The translations under genes were made by a program, and so were the position numbers. Of a stretch of 64,000 nucleotides of DNA, positions 33,028 to 42,260 are shown piece after piece. Location of the stretch: positions 6,572,001 to 6,636,000 of the forward strand of contig NZ_PJMX01000001.1 of the NCBI RefSeq assembly GCF_002846415.1, in the 5' to 3' direction. Source of the stretch: Streptomyces sp. TLI_146 (GTDB taxonomy: Bacteria; Actinomycetota; Actinomycetes; Streptomycetales; Streptomycetaceae). Each line of letters starts with the position of its first letter. The first letter of the stretch is position 1. The notes beneath the pieces were generated by a model. The model searched no databases and was not told the DNA's origin. It saw nothing but the letters and a program-made list of their open reading frames with translations.

Positions 33028-34533
33028 ATGACCTCCTCTTCATCCCCTTCCCAGGACGAGCAGAGCTTCGCGGAGAAGAACCGCACCGAGAGCCTTCGGG
33101 CCGATGCCCTGATGGAAGAGGACGTCGCCTGGAGCCACGAGATCGACGGCGAGCGGGACGGCGAGCAGTTCGACCGCTCCGAGCGTGCCGCCCTGCGGCG
33201 TGTGGCGGGCCTCTCCACCGAGCTGGAAGACGTCACCGAGGTCGAGTACCGCCAGCTGCGCCTGGAGCGCGTCGTGCTGGTGGGCGTCTGGACCACGGGC
33301 ACGCTGAAGGACGCGGAGAACTCCCTGGCGGAGCTCGCGGCCCTCGCCGAGACGGCGGGCGCGATGGTGCTCGACGGTGTGTACCAGCGCCGTGACAAGC
33401 CCGACCCGGCCACCTACATCGGCTCCGGCAAGGCGCAGGAGCTGCGGGACATCGTCCTGGAGTCCGGCGCCGACACCGTGGTCTGCGACGGTGAGCTCAG
33501 CCCCGGCCAGCTCATCCATCTGGAAGACGTCGTCAAGGTCAAGGTGGTCGACCGGACCGCGCTGATCCTCGACATCTTCGCCCAGCACGCCAAGTCCCGA
33601 GAGGGCAAGGCCCAGGTCTCGCTCGCCCAGATGCAGTACATGCTGCCCAGGCTGCGCGGCTGGGGCCAGTCGCTCTCCCGGCAGATGGGTGGTGGCGGCT
33701 CCGGCTCGTCCGGTGGCGGCATGGCCACCCGTGGTCCCGGTGAGACCAAGATCGAGACGGACCGGCGGCGGATCCGCGAGAAGATGGCGAAGATGCGCCG
33801 GGAGATCGCGGAGATGAAGACCGGCCGCGAGATCAAGCGCCAGGAGCGCCGTCGCAACAAGGTCCCCTCGGTCGCCATCGCCGGGTACACCAACGCGGGC
33901 AAGTCCTCGCTGCTCAATCGCCTCACGGGCGCGGGCGTGCTGGTGGAGAACGCGCTGTTCGCCACCCTCGACCCGACCGTGCGCCGGGCCGAGACCCCCA
34001 GCGGGCGGCTCTACACACTGGCCGACACCGTCGGGTTCGTCCGGCACCTGCCGCACCACCTGGTCGAGGCGTTCCGCTCCACCATGGAGGAGGTCGGCGA
34101 CTCCGACCTGATCCTGCACGTGGTGGACGGCTCGCACCCGGCTCCGGAGGAGCAGCTGGCCGCCGTGCGCGAGGTGATCCGCGAGGTGGGCGCGGTCGAC
34201 GTGCCCGAGATCGTGGTGATCAACAAGGCGGACGCGGCGGACCCGCTGGTCCTCCAGCGCCTGCTGCGGATCGAGAAGCACTCCATCGCGGTCTCGGCTC
34301 GTACGGGCATGGGCATCGAGCAGCTGCTCGGCATCATCGACGCCGAACTGCCGCGCCCCGAGGTCGAGATCGAGGCCCTCGTGCCGTACACGCACGGACA
34401 GCTGGTCTCGCGGGCGCACGCCGAGGGCGAGGTGATCTCCGAGGAGCACACCCCGGAGGGCACCCTGCTCAAGGCGCGGGTGCACGAGGTGCTGGCGGCG
34501 GAGCTCGCTCCGTACGTACCGGCCAAGCACTGA
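33028..34533 (+). CDS. hflX: GTPase HflX
   Basis: 501-residue ribosome-associated GTPase that splits stalled or hibernating 70S ribosomes. The N-terminal ND1 domain (VEYRQLRLERVVLVGVW ... IGSGKAQEL ... ILDIFAQHAKSREGKAQVSLAQMQYMLPRLRG), a Gly/Ser linker (GGGGSGSSGGGMATRGPGE), a coiled helical hairpin and the G domain (G1 GYTNAGKSSLLN, G3 DTVGFVRHLPHHLVEAF, G4 NKAD) are present. The start ATG 33028 has AAGGA 4 bases upstream. The first ~65 residues are a charged actinobacterial extension. Downstream is a strong terminator. Confidence 0.96.
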   Translation: MTSSSSPSQDEQSFAEKNRTESLRADALMEEDVAWSHEIDGERDGEQFDRSERAALRRVAGLSTELEDVTEVEYRQLRLERVVLVGVWTTGTLKDAENSLAELAALAETAGAMVLDGVYQRRDKPDPATYIGSGKAQELRDIVLESGADTVVCDGELSPGQLIHLEDVVKVKVVDRTALILDIFAQHAKSREGKAQVSLAQMQYMLPRLRGWGQSLSRQMGGGGSGSSGGGMATRGPGETKIETDRRRIREKMAKMRREIAEMKTGREIKRQERRRNKVPSVAIAGYTNAGKSSLLNRLTGAGVLVENALFATLDPTVRRAETPSGRLYTLADTVGFVRHLPHHLVEAFRSTMEEVGDSDLILHVVDGSHPAPEEQLAAVREVIREVGAVDVPEIVVINKADAADPLVLQRLLRIEKHSIAVSARTGMGIEQLLGIIDAELPRPEVEIEALVPYTHGQLVSRAHAEGEVISEEHTPEGTLLKARVHEVLAAELAPYVPAKH

Positions 34534-34573
34534 CCACGCGCGCGGCCGGGCACTGACCGGCCCGCTCGGACGA

Positions 34574-34612
34574 ACAAGGCCCGCCCCCTCCGTGCAAGGG
34601 GGCGGGCCTTGT
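34574..34612. terminator. Strong terminator between hflX and a convergent gene
   Basis: A perfect 16-bp stem (34574-34589 with 34597-34612) and a 7-base loop. It can serve both hflX and the leftward peptidase gene ending at 34634. Confidence 0.9.
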
Positions 34613-34633
34613 CGTCGTCAGGGGCCGTCGGCC

Positions 34634-35803
34634 TTACCGGCCGCCGTACTTCTGACTCATCTGGGTGAAGATCTGCTGGGCGCCGGCGCCCAGCTGGGGT
34701 CCGGCCAGCCACCCCGAAGTGACCGGGCCGATCGAGGTGTTGGAGACCAGCTCCGCCTTGCCGCTCTTGCCGGTGATGAACCAGCCGCCACCGGAGGAAC
34801 CGCCGGTCATCGTGCAGCCGATGCGGTACATCGCGGGCGTGCTCGGGGCGACCGAGAGGCGGCCCGGGCGGTCGACGCACTTGAACATCTTCAGGCCGTC
34901 GTACGGCGGCGCCGCCGGGTAGCCCCAGGCGCCCATCGCCGAGACGGAGTGCGCGTCCGGCGTCGAGAAGTTGACGGTCAGCGCGTTGCCGACGGTCTCT
35001 TCGAGCGACTTGGTGCCGCTTTCCGGCTTCACGTGCAGCACGGCGTAGTCGTACGGGGCGCCGGTGCCGCCGGTGTGGCCGCCGCCGGCGATCCACTCGC
35101 CCGAGGTCGAGGCCCAGTCGGCCCAGTAGGCGCCGTACGGGGCGATCTCCTGCGACTGCGCGTTGCGCAGCTGCGCGTCCGACTTGCCCTGGTCGTTGTA
35201 GGCCGGGACGAAGGCGATGTTGCGGTACCAGCCGCCCTTGGCGCCCGCGTGGACGCAGTGGCCCGCGGTCCAGACGAGGTTGGACTTGCCGGGGTGCGCC
35301 GGGTCCTTCACGACGGTGCCCGAGCACACCATGGAGCCCTCGGGGGAGTCGAAGAACACCTTGCCGACCGGGGCGGCGTAGTTGTGGTACGGCAGGCTCT
35401 CCGCCTTGGCCTGGACGGGCCGCGGCTCCGGGTCGCTGATGCCGGGGGCGCCGTTGACGTCACCGGCGGCCATGGTCTTCTGCGGGTCCTTGGCGGACCG
35501 CATCCGCTCCGGCTTCCACAGGCCCGCGATGACCGGGTTGACGAAGTCCTTGGCCTCGCGCAGCCACTTGGACTCGTCCCAGTTCTTCCAGTCGCCGTTC
35601 TTCCACTTGTCGAGGTCGACGCCGTGCTTCTTGAGGGCGCCGGCGACGTCGTCGGGCAGGCCCTGGTCGCCCTTGCCCTGGGCGGTGCTCGACGCGGACG
35701 GCTTGCTGTCCGCGCCGTCGTCGCCGGGGCCGCACGCGGTGGCCGTCAGCGCGAGTGCCGCCACGAGGCCGGTGGAGGACAGCAGCGGACGTATGGATCG
35801 CAT
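34634..35803 (-). CDS. Trypsin-like (chymotrypsin-fold) serine peptidase, lipoprotein (paralogue 1)
   Basis: 389 residues. A lipoprotein signal ends at LTATAC (Cys about 24), then a Ser/Asp/Lys linker and a charged region (VDLDKWKNGDWKNWDESKWLREAKDFVNP). Peptidase core: His in WTAGHCVHAG, candidate Asp in PYDYAVLHV, Ser in TGGSSGGGWF; flanking Cys (VCSG/GHC and CVD/GC) suggest two disulfides. The usual GDSGG reads GGSSGGG, as in Glu-specific V8-like enzymes, so activity is plausible but specificity unclear. It is about half identical to the gene at 36017-37240, a tandem duplicate. Confidence 0.88.
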   Translation of the reverse strand: MRSIRPLLSSTGLVAALALTATACGPGDDGADSKPSASSTAQGKGDQGLPDDVAGALKKHGVDLDKWKNGDWKNWDESKWLREAKDFVNPVIAGLWKPERMRSAKDPQKTMAAGDVNGAPGISDPEPRPVQAKAESLPYHNYAAPVGKVFFDSPEGSMVCSGTVVKDPAHPGKSNLVWTAGHCVHAGAKGGWYRNIAFVPAYNDQGKSDAQLRNAQSQEIAPYGAYWADWASTSGEWIAGGGHTGGTGAPYDYAVLHVKPESGTKSLEETVGNALTVNFSTPDAHSVSAMGAWGYPAAPPYDGLKMFKCVDRPGRLSVAPSTPAMYRIGCTMTGGSSGGGWFITGKSGKAELVSNTSIGPVTSGWLAGPQLGAGAQQIFTQMSQKYGGR

Positions 35804-35933
35804 GGAAACGATTCCCCCTGAGTGTTGCTCGTACGTTGTTCAGTTGCGCGTGCCGGACGGCACGCCGGGACGGCGTGTTGCCATGGGCACGTCATATGCG
35901 GAAACGAGTCTTCCGGGACCGCCGTTTCGCAGC

Positions 35934-35949
35934 CCCCCACTATGCCGGT
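35934..35949 (-). promoter_or_regulatory. Shared upstream element of the tandem peptidase genes (copy 1)
   Basis: Minus strand ACCGGCATAGTGGGGG, 131 bases upstream of paralogue 1. An identical 16-mer lies at 37396-37411, 156 bases upstream of paralogue 2; the remaining upstream DNA is dissimilar. CATAGT could be the -10. Confidence 0.6.
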
Positions 35950-35974
35950 AGCTCGTGGGGGTTTCGTACAGGGG

Positions 35975-36005
35975 TCCGGGGGCTCTCGTGGAGAGAGCCC
36001 CCGGA
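35975..36005 (-). terminator. Terminator of peptidase paralogue 2
   Basis: A 13-bp stem (35975-35987 with 35993-36005) and a 5-base loop, 11 bases beyond the leftward stop at 36017. It separates the two paralogues into independent transcripts. Confidence 0.8.
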
Positions 36006-36016
36006 CACCGCCGGGC

Positions 36017-37240
36017 CTAGCGGCCCGCGTACTTGTTGCTGACCGAGTCGTACACGCCCTTGGCCTCCGGGCCCAGACGCGGGCCCGCCAGCCAGCCGGC
36101 CGTCACCGGGCCGATCGAGGTGTTGGAGACCAGCGCGGGCTTGCCGTCGGCGCCCGCGGCGATCCAGCCGCCGCCGGAGGAACCGCCGGTCATGGTGCAG
36201 CCCAGGCGGTACATCGTCGGGGTGCTGGCGTCGAGCGAGAGCCGGCCCGGCTTGTCCTTGCACTGGTACAGCTTCTGGCCGTCGTACGGCGGCGCGGCCG
36301 GGTAGCCGTTCGCCGTCATGCTCGCGATCTTCGGGACGGCCGGGGCGTTGAAGTCCACCGGCAGTGCCGTACCGACCGTCTCCTCAAGGGACTTGTTGCC
36401 CTTGCCCTTCTCGGGGGTGACGTGCAGCACCGCGAAGTCGTACGGAGCGCCCTGGCCGCCGGTCGGGCCGCCGCCCTGGATCCACTGCTGCGAGGTCTGC
36501 GCCCAGTCGGCCCAGAACACGCCGTACGGCGCGATCTGCTGCCGGGTCGCCTTCCGCAGCTGCGCGAGCGACATGTCGTCGTTGTTGTACGAGGGCACGA
36601 AGGCGATGTTGCGGTACCAGCCGCCCTTGGCGCCCGCGTGGACGCAGTGGCCCGCCGTCCACACCATGTTGGACTTGCCGGGGTGCGCCGGGTCCTTCAC
36701 GACGGTGGCCGAGCAGACCATCGAGCCCTCGGGGCCGTCGAAGAAGAGCTTGCCGAGCTCCGGCAGGCTCTGGTGGTACGGGGCCTTCTGGGCCTTGGCC
36801 CTGACAGGCGCCGGGGTCGGGTCCGTCACGCCCTTGTCGCCCGAGATGTCGTTGGGGACGGGCTTCTGCGGGGGCTTCTCGGCCTTCCGCATCCGGTCCG
36901 GGTCCCACAGGTCCTGGATGATCGGGTTGACGAAGTCCTTGGCCTCACGCAGCCACTTGGACTTGTCCCAGTTCTTCCACTCGCCGTTCTTCCACTTGTC
37001 CGGGTCGATGCCGTGCTTCTTGAGCCGGTCCTTGATGTCGTCCGGGATCTGGAGGCCGTCGTCGCCCGAGGCCGCCGAAGCGGTCGGCTTGGAGTCGGCC
37101 TTGTCGTCGCCGCCCGGACCGCACGCGGTGGCGGTCAGGGCGAGAGCGGCCGTGAGGCCGAGCGCGGCCAGCACGGGGGAGGTCCGGCGATGTGCGCCCC
37201 TCCCACCACGGGCCGCGGAATTCGGACGTGTCGGTCGCAT
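36017..37240 (-). CDS. Trypsin-like (chymotrypsin-fold) serine peptidase, lipoprotein (paralogue 2)
   Basis: 407 residues from ATG 37240. The signal is longer and more basic than in paralogue 1 (MRPTRPNSAARGGRGAHRR before the hydrophobic core) and ends at the same LTATACGPG lipobox. It shares the DKWKNGEWKNWDKSKWLREAKDFVNP block, His in WTAGHCVHAG, Asp in PYDFAVLHV and Ser in TGGSSGGGWI. The fold is certain; specificity is not. A perfect hairpin (37331-37355) and the shared promoter-like 16-mer lie upstream. The divergent siderophore operon begins 403 bases away. Confidence 0.88.
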   Translation of the reverse strand: MRPTRPNSAARGGRGAHRRTSPVLAALGLTAALALTATACGPGGDDKADSKPTASAASGDDGLQIPDDIKDRLKKHGIDPDKWKNGEWKNWDKSKWLREAKDFVNPIIQDLWDPDRMRKAEKPPQKPVPNDISGDKGVTDPTPAPVRAKAQKAPYHQSLPELGKLFFDGPEGSMVCSATVVKDPAHPGKSNMVWTAGHCVHAGAKGGWYRNIAFVPSYNNDDMSLAQLRKATRQQIAPYGVFWADWAQTSQQWIQGGGPTGGQGAPYDFAVLHVTPEKGKGNKSLEETVGTALPVDFNAPAVPKIASMTANGYPAAPPYDGQKLYQCKDKPGRLSLDASTPTMYRLGCTMTGGSSGGGWIAAGADGKPALVSNTSIGPVTAGWLAGPRLGPEAKGVYDSVSNKYAGR

Positions 37241-37330
37241 GTTCTTGATCCCCCTGGGACTTCGGTACTGACGCTGCTGATGCGCGGTGCAGCCACCGTT
37301 GCTCCACCGCTTGCCGTTACTGAAGCGAAC

Positions 37331-37355
37331 CCGCCGGCTTCGTCGAAGCCGGCGG
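37331..37355. repeat. Perfect inverted repeat in the peptidase/siderophore intergenic region
   Basis: CCGCCGGCTTCG, one base, CGAAGCCGGCGG. It would lie in the 5' untranslated region of paralogue 2 if transcription starts at the 16-mer upstream. It could be an operator or an RNA hairpin. Confidence 0.7.
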
Positions 37356-37395
37356 CCCACCTCGCCCCGGCCGAAAAGTTCCGGCCGAAGTGCGG

Positions 37396-37411
37396 CCCCC
37401 ACTATGCCGGT
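37396..37411 (-). promoter_or_regulatory. Shared upstream element of the tandem peptidase genes (copy 2)
   Basis: Identical 16-mer to 35934-35949, here upstream of paralogue 2. The 403-base divergent gap 37241-37643 otherwise holds the hairpin at 37331 and an imperfect palindrome near 37367-37384. I see no sequence resembling the DmdR/IdeR iron box that would be expected for a siderophore operon. Confidence 0.6.
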
Positions 37412-37643
37412 GCCGGTTGGGACGGTGCGCGGCAGGGCCGCGGTTCCGCTCCGCAAGGATCTTCGTGCTTGCCCGTGATCCTCCGGCCCCGGCGTCGTTG
37501 GTACGTACGGGGGACGACACGCCAGCGTTCAGCCCCACCGTTCGCACCGGGCAACGGGCGTGCCACGGAACCGTCACAGGGTCCCGGTGCGCGGCTGGCA
37601 CAGCAGGCACAGCGGAGCGCGCACCGTGGGAGGACCAGAACTC

Positions 37644-39053
37644 GTGGCCGTGACCGAATCCGTGCCGGCACCAGCGCCGGCCGAGCTTCCGACCACATCC
37701 CCGCAGGTCCCGCCCGCCCACGAGGGGATCCTGCGGCGGCAGTCCCTGCGCGAGTCCGCCGCCCGGACGTACGCCCGCTCGCTGCCGATCGTGCCCGTGC
37801 GGGCCCGCGGACTGACCATCGAGGGGGCGGACGGGCGGCGTTACCTCGACTGCCTCGCGGGCGCGGGCACGCTGGCCCTCGGGCACAACCACCCGGTCGT
37901 GCTCGAAGCCATCCGCAAGGTCCTCGACTCCGGCGCCCCGCTGCACGCGCTCGACCTGGCCACCCCGGTCAAGGACGCGTTCACCACCGAGCTGTTCGCC
38001 ACCCTGCCGCGCCCCCTGGCCGACCACGCGCGGATCCAGTTCTGCAGCCCGGCCGGGACGGACGCGGTCGAGGCCGCGCTGAAGCTGGTGCGCACCGCGA
38101 CCGGCCGGGGCGGGCTGCTCGCCTTCACCGGGGCGTACCACGGCATGACGGCCGGCGCCCTCGACGCCTCGGGCGGCGCCTCCAGCGCCCGGGTGACCCG
38201 GCTGCCCTACCCGCTCAACTACCGCTGTCCGTACGGAGTGGGGGGCGAACGCGGTGCCGAACTCGCCGCCCGGTGGACCGAGAGCCTGCTCGACGACCCC
38301 AAGGGCGGGGTGCCCGCCCCCGCCGGGATGATCGTCGAGCCGGTGCAGGGCGAGGGCGGGGTGAACCCCGCGCCCGACTCCTGGATGCGCCGGATGCGCG
38401 AGATCACCGCCGCCCGCTCCATCCCGCTCATCGCCGACGAGGTGCAGACCGGCGTGGGACGCACCGGCGCCTTCTGGGCCGTCGAGCACAGCGGGATCGT
38501 GCCGGACGTGATGGTCCTCTCCAAGGCCATCGGCGGCTCGCTGCCGCTTGCCGTGATCGTCTACCGCGACGACCTCGACGTCTGGCAGCCCGGAGCCCAC
38601 GCGGGCACCTTCCGGGGCAACCAGCTCGCCATGGCCGCGGGCACCGCGACCCTCGCCTACGTCCGCAAGAACCGGCTCGCGGAACGCGCCGCCCTGCTCG
38701 GCGGCCGGATGCTCGCCCGGCTCCAGGGCCTGGCGACGGACCACCCCACCATCGGCGAGGTCCGCGGCCGGGGCCTGATGATCGGCGTCGAACTCGTCGA
38801 CCCCGAGCGCGAGGACCCCCAGACCGGCACCGCGCCCGCCGCGCCCGCGCTCGCCACCGCCGTCCAGCGCGAGTGCCTGCGCCGTGGCCTCATCGTCGAA
38901 CTCGGCGGCCGCCACTCCAGCGTCGTACGGCTGCTGCCTCCTCTCACCCTCACCGACGAACAGGCGGTCGCCGTCCTCGACCGGCTGGCCGACGCCCTGG
39001 CCGCCGCGGAGCGCGCGACCCGCCACCGGACCGATGCCGGGCCGTCCCACTGA
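37644..39053 (+). CDS. Diaminobutyrate-2-oxoglutarate-type class III aminotransferase (siderophore operon)
   Basis: 469-residue PLP enzyme of the RhbA/EctB/DABA-transaminase type, expected to make L-2,4-diaminobutyrate. Features: GAGTLALGHNHP near the N-terminus, SPAGTDAVEAALKLVRTATGR, FTGAYHGMTAGAL, the PLP aspartate in LIADEVQTGVGRTG and the Schiff-base Lys in VLSKAIGGSLPLAV, then GTFRGNQLAMAAG. The start is GTG 37644 with GGGAGGA 10 bases upstream. It is the first gene of a four-gene operon with two NIS synthetases and an acetyltransferase; the first three genes parallel rhbA, rhbC and rhbD of the rhizobactin 1021 pathway. Confidence 0.88.
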   Translation: MAVTESVPAPAPAELPTTSPQVPPAHEGILRRQSLRESAARTYARSLPIVPVRARGLTIEGADGRRYLDCLAGAGTLALGHNHPVVLEAIRKVLDSGAPLHALDLATPVKDAFTTELFATLPRPLADHARIQFCSPAGTDAVEAALKLVRTATGRGGLLAFTGAYHGMTAGALDASGGASSARVTRLPYPLNYRCPYGVGGERGAELAARWTESLLDDPKGGVPAPAGMIVEPVQGEGGVNPAPDSWMRRMREITAARSIPLIADEVQTGVGRTGAFWAVEHSGIVPDVMVLSKAIGGSLPLAVIVYRDDLDVWQPGAHAGTFRGNQLAMAAGTATLAYVRKNRLAERAALLGGRMLARLQGLATDHPTIGEVRGRGLMIGVELVDPEREDPQTGTAPAAPALATAVQRECLRRGLIVELGGRHSSVVRLLPPLTLTDEQAVAVLDRLADALAAAERATRHRTDAGPSH

Positions 39054-39081
39054 CCCGGTCCACCACACAAGGAAGCCCACC

Positions 39082-41013
39082 GTGAACCGCATCCCCGCAC
39101 CCGACGCGCCCGACGGCCCCGGCCGCCCCACCGCCCCTTGCGGCCCCCTTGCGGCAGAGACGGCGACGGTGCCGCGCCAGAAGGCGGGGATCCACGGCGA
39201 ACGGCTGCCCGCCGCCGACCCGGCCGAGCCCCACCAGGACCGACCGGCCCATGTCCCCGTGGGCCAGGACCTCCTGGAGCAGGAGCCGCTGGACCACCCG
39301 GACCCGGAAGCCGCCGCCGAGGCCGCGGCCGTCGAGAACCTGCTCCGCTGCTGGGTACGGGAGAACGACCTCGCCGCACCCGAGGGGCCCGTGCTGCGCA
39401 TCCCGCTGCGCGCCAGCGGCACCGCCCTGCTCGTCCCCGTCCGGTACTGGTCCGCCACCGGATGGCACCGCTTCGGCATGCCTCAGCTGGAGGGCGCCCC
39501 GCACGGCGCCCCGGCCGCCGACGCCGTCACCGTGGCCGCCCTGATCAACCGCGAGTCCGGCCGCAGCGAGGGCGCCGATCTGGTGGGCCGCGTCGCGGAT
39601 TCGGTCCGGCGCACCGCCGAGTTCATTGCCGAACGCCGCCACCACCCCGGCCCCGCCGATGAGGCCGACCTCTTCCTCTCCGCCGAACAGTCCCTCCTCC
39701 TCGGTCACCCCCTCCACCCCACCCCGAAGAGCCGCGAAGGGCTCTCCGAGGCCGAAGTACGCCTCTACTCACCCGAGTTGTACGGCTCCTTCCCGCTCCA
39801 CTGGATGGCCGTCGACCGCACCGTCCTCGCCGCCGACTCGGCCTGGACGGACGGCGGCCGACCGGTCGCCGCCGACGAACTCACCGCCCGGCTCGCCGCC
39901 GGACTCCACGTCCCGGCGAACACCGTGGCGCTGCCCTTGCACCCCTGGCAGGCACGCGAGCTCGCCCACCGGCCGGACGTCGTCGAACTGCTCGACGCCG
40001 GGTTCCTGCGCGACCTTGGCCCCCACGGCGACCCCTGGCACCCCACCTCCTCCGTCCGTACCGTGCACCGGCCCGGCGCCGACGCCATGCTCAAGCTCTC
40101 CCTCGGCCTGCGCATCACCAACTCCCGCCGGGAGAACCTCCGCAAGGAACTCCACCGGGGCGTGGAGGTCCACCGGCTGCTGCGCACCGGTCTCGCCGAG
40201 CAGTGGCAGGCGGCGCACCCCGGGTTCGACATCGTCCGCGACCCGGCCTGGCTGGCCGTCGACGCCCTGGACGGCCAACCGGTGCGCGGGCTCGACGTGA
40301 TGATCCGCCACAACCCCTTCGGCCCCAGCGACGACGCCGTCTGCATCGCCGCCCTGACCGCGCCGCGCCCCCTGCCCGGCCGCCCCGACACCGCGACGCA
40401 CTCGCGGCTCGCGGACATCGTGGCCAAGCTCGCCGCCCGCACCGGCCGCCCGACCCCGGCCGTGGCCGCCGAGTGGTTCCTGCGCTACCTCGACCAGGTC
40501 GTCCGCCCCGTGCTCTGGCTGGACGCCACGGCGGGGATCGCGCTCGAAGCCCACCAGCAGAACACGCTGGTGCTGCTCGACCCCGAGGGCTGGCCCGCCG
40601 GCGGCCGCTACCGCGACAACCAGGGCTACTACTTCCGCGAGTCCCACCGGGAGGCCCTCGAACGCCGACTGCCCGGAGTCGGCACCGCCAGCGACACCTT
40701 CGTCTCCGACGCCGTCACGGACGAACGCTTCGCCTACTACCTCGGCATCAACAACGTCCTCGGCCTCGTCGGAGCCTTCGGGGCCCAGCGCCTGGCCGAC
40801 GAGCGCGTGCTCCTCGCCGCCCTGCGGCAGTTCCTGGCCAAAGCCACCGCGCTCGGCTCGCCGCTGCCCGCTTATCTGCTGGACAGTCCGACCCTGCGCT
40901 GCAAGGCCAACCTCATGACCCGGCTGCACGGCCTCGACGAACTCGTCGGCCCGGTCGACACCCAATCCGTCTACGTCACCATCGCCAACCCCCTTCACAC
41001 CAACGGAACTTGA
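39082..41013 (+). CDS. IucA/IucC family NIS siderophore synthetase (first)
   Basis: 643-residue ATP-dependent ligase that adenylates a carboxylate (usually citrate) and joins it to an amine or hydroxylamine. The nucleotide site SAEQSLLLGHPLHPTPKSREGLSE is canonical; VALPLHPWQ, SSVRTVHRPGADAMLKLSLGLRITNSRRE, ALEAHQQNTLVLLDPEGWP and the C-terminal FhuF-like region follow. The first ~80 residues are a Pro-rich extension. The start is GTG 39082 with AAGGAAG upstream. The domain and operon order make it the likely first (RhbC/IucA-like) condensing enzyme; substrates are not predictable by eye. Confidence 0.92.
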   Translation: MNRIPAPDAPDGPGRPTAPCGPLAAETATVPRQKAGIHGERLPAADPAEPHQDRPAHVPVGQDLLEQEPLDHPDPEAAAEAAAVENLLRCWVRENDLAAPEGPVLRIPLRASGTALLVPVRYWSATGWHRFGMPQLEGAPHGAPAADAVTVAALINRESGRSEGADLVGRVADSVRRTAEFIAERRHHPGPADEADLFLSAEQSLLLGHPLHPTPKSREGLSEAEVRLYSPELYGSFPLHWMAVDRTVLAADSAWTDGGRPVAADELTARLAAGLHVPANTVALPLHPWQARELAHRPDVVELLDAGFLRDLGPHGDPWHPTSSVRTVHRPGADAMLKLSLGLRITNSRRENLRKELHRGVEVHRLLRTGLAEQWQAAHPGFDIVRDPAWLAVDALDGQPVRGLDVMIRHNPFGPSDDAVCIAALTAPRPLPGRPDTATHSRLADIVAKLAARTGRPTPAVAAEWFLRYLDQVVRPVLWLDATAGIALEAHQQNTLVLLDPEGWPAGGRYRDNQGYYFRESHREALERRLPGVGTASDTFVSDAVTDERFAYYLGINNVLGLVGAFGAQRLADERVLLAALRQFLAKATALGSPLPAYLLDSPTLRCKANLMTRLHGLDELVGPVDTQSVYVTIANPLHTNGT

Positions 41014-41081
41014 TCCCCACGACTTGATCCCCGCGACTTGATCCGCTGCGAACAGCTGAATGACGAGAGAGGAGCGTCGCC

Positions 41082-42200
<1,119 letters not shown>

Positions 42201-42260
42201 ACCACCCGCTGCCCTACATACACCGCTCGAACCGCATCGGTTCCACCCCGAGGAGTCGCC

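Noticed and set aside
35822..39085. 1087-codon plus-strand frame across the peptidase and aminotransferase genes
   Set aside because: It is antisense or out of frame to genes with clear catalytic motifs, and its translation is low-complexity shadow sequence.
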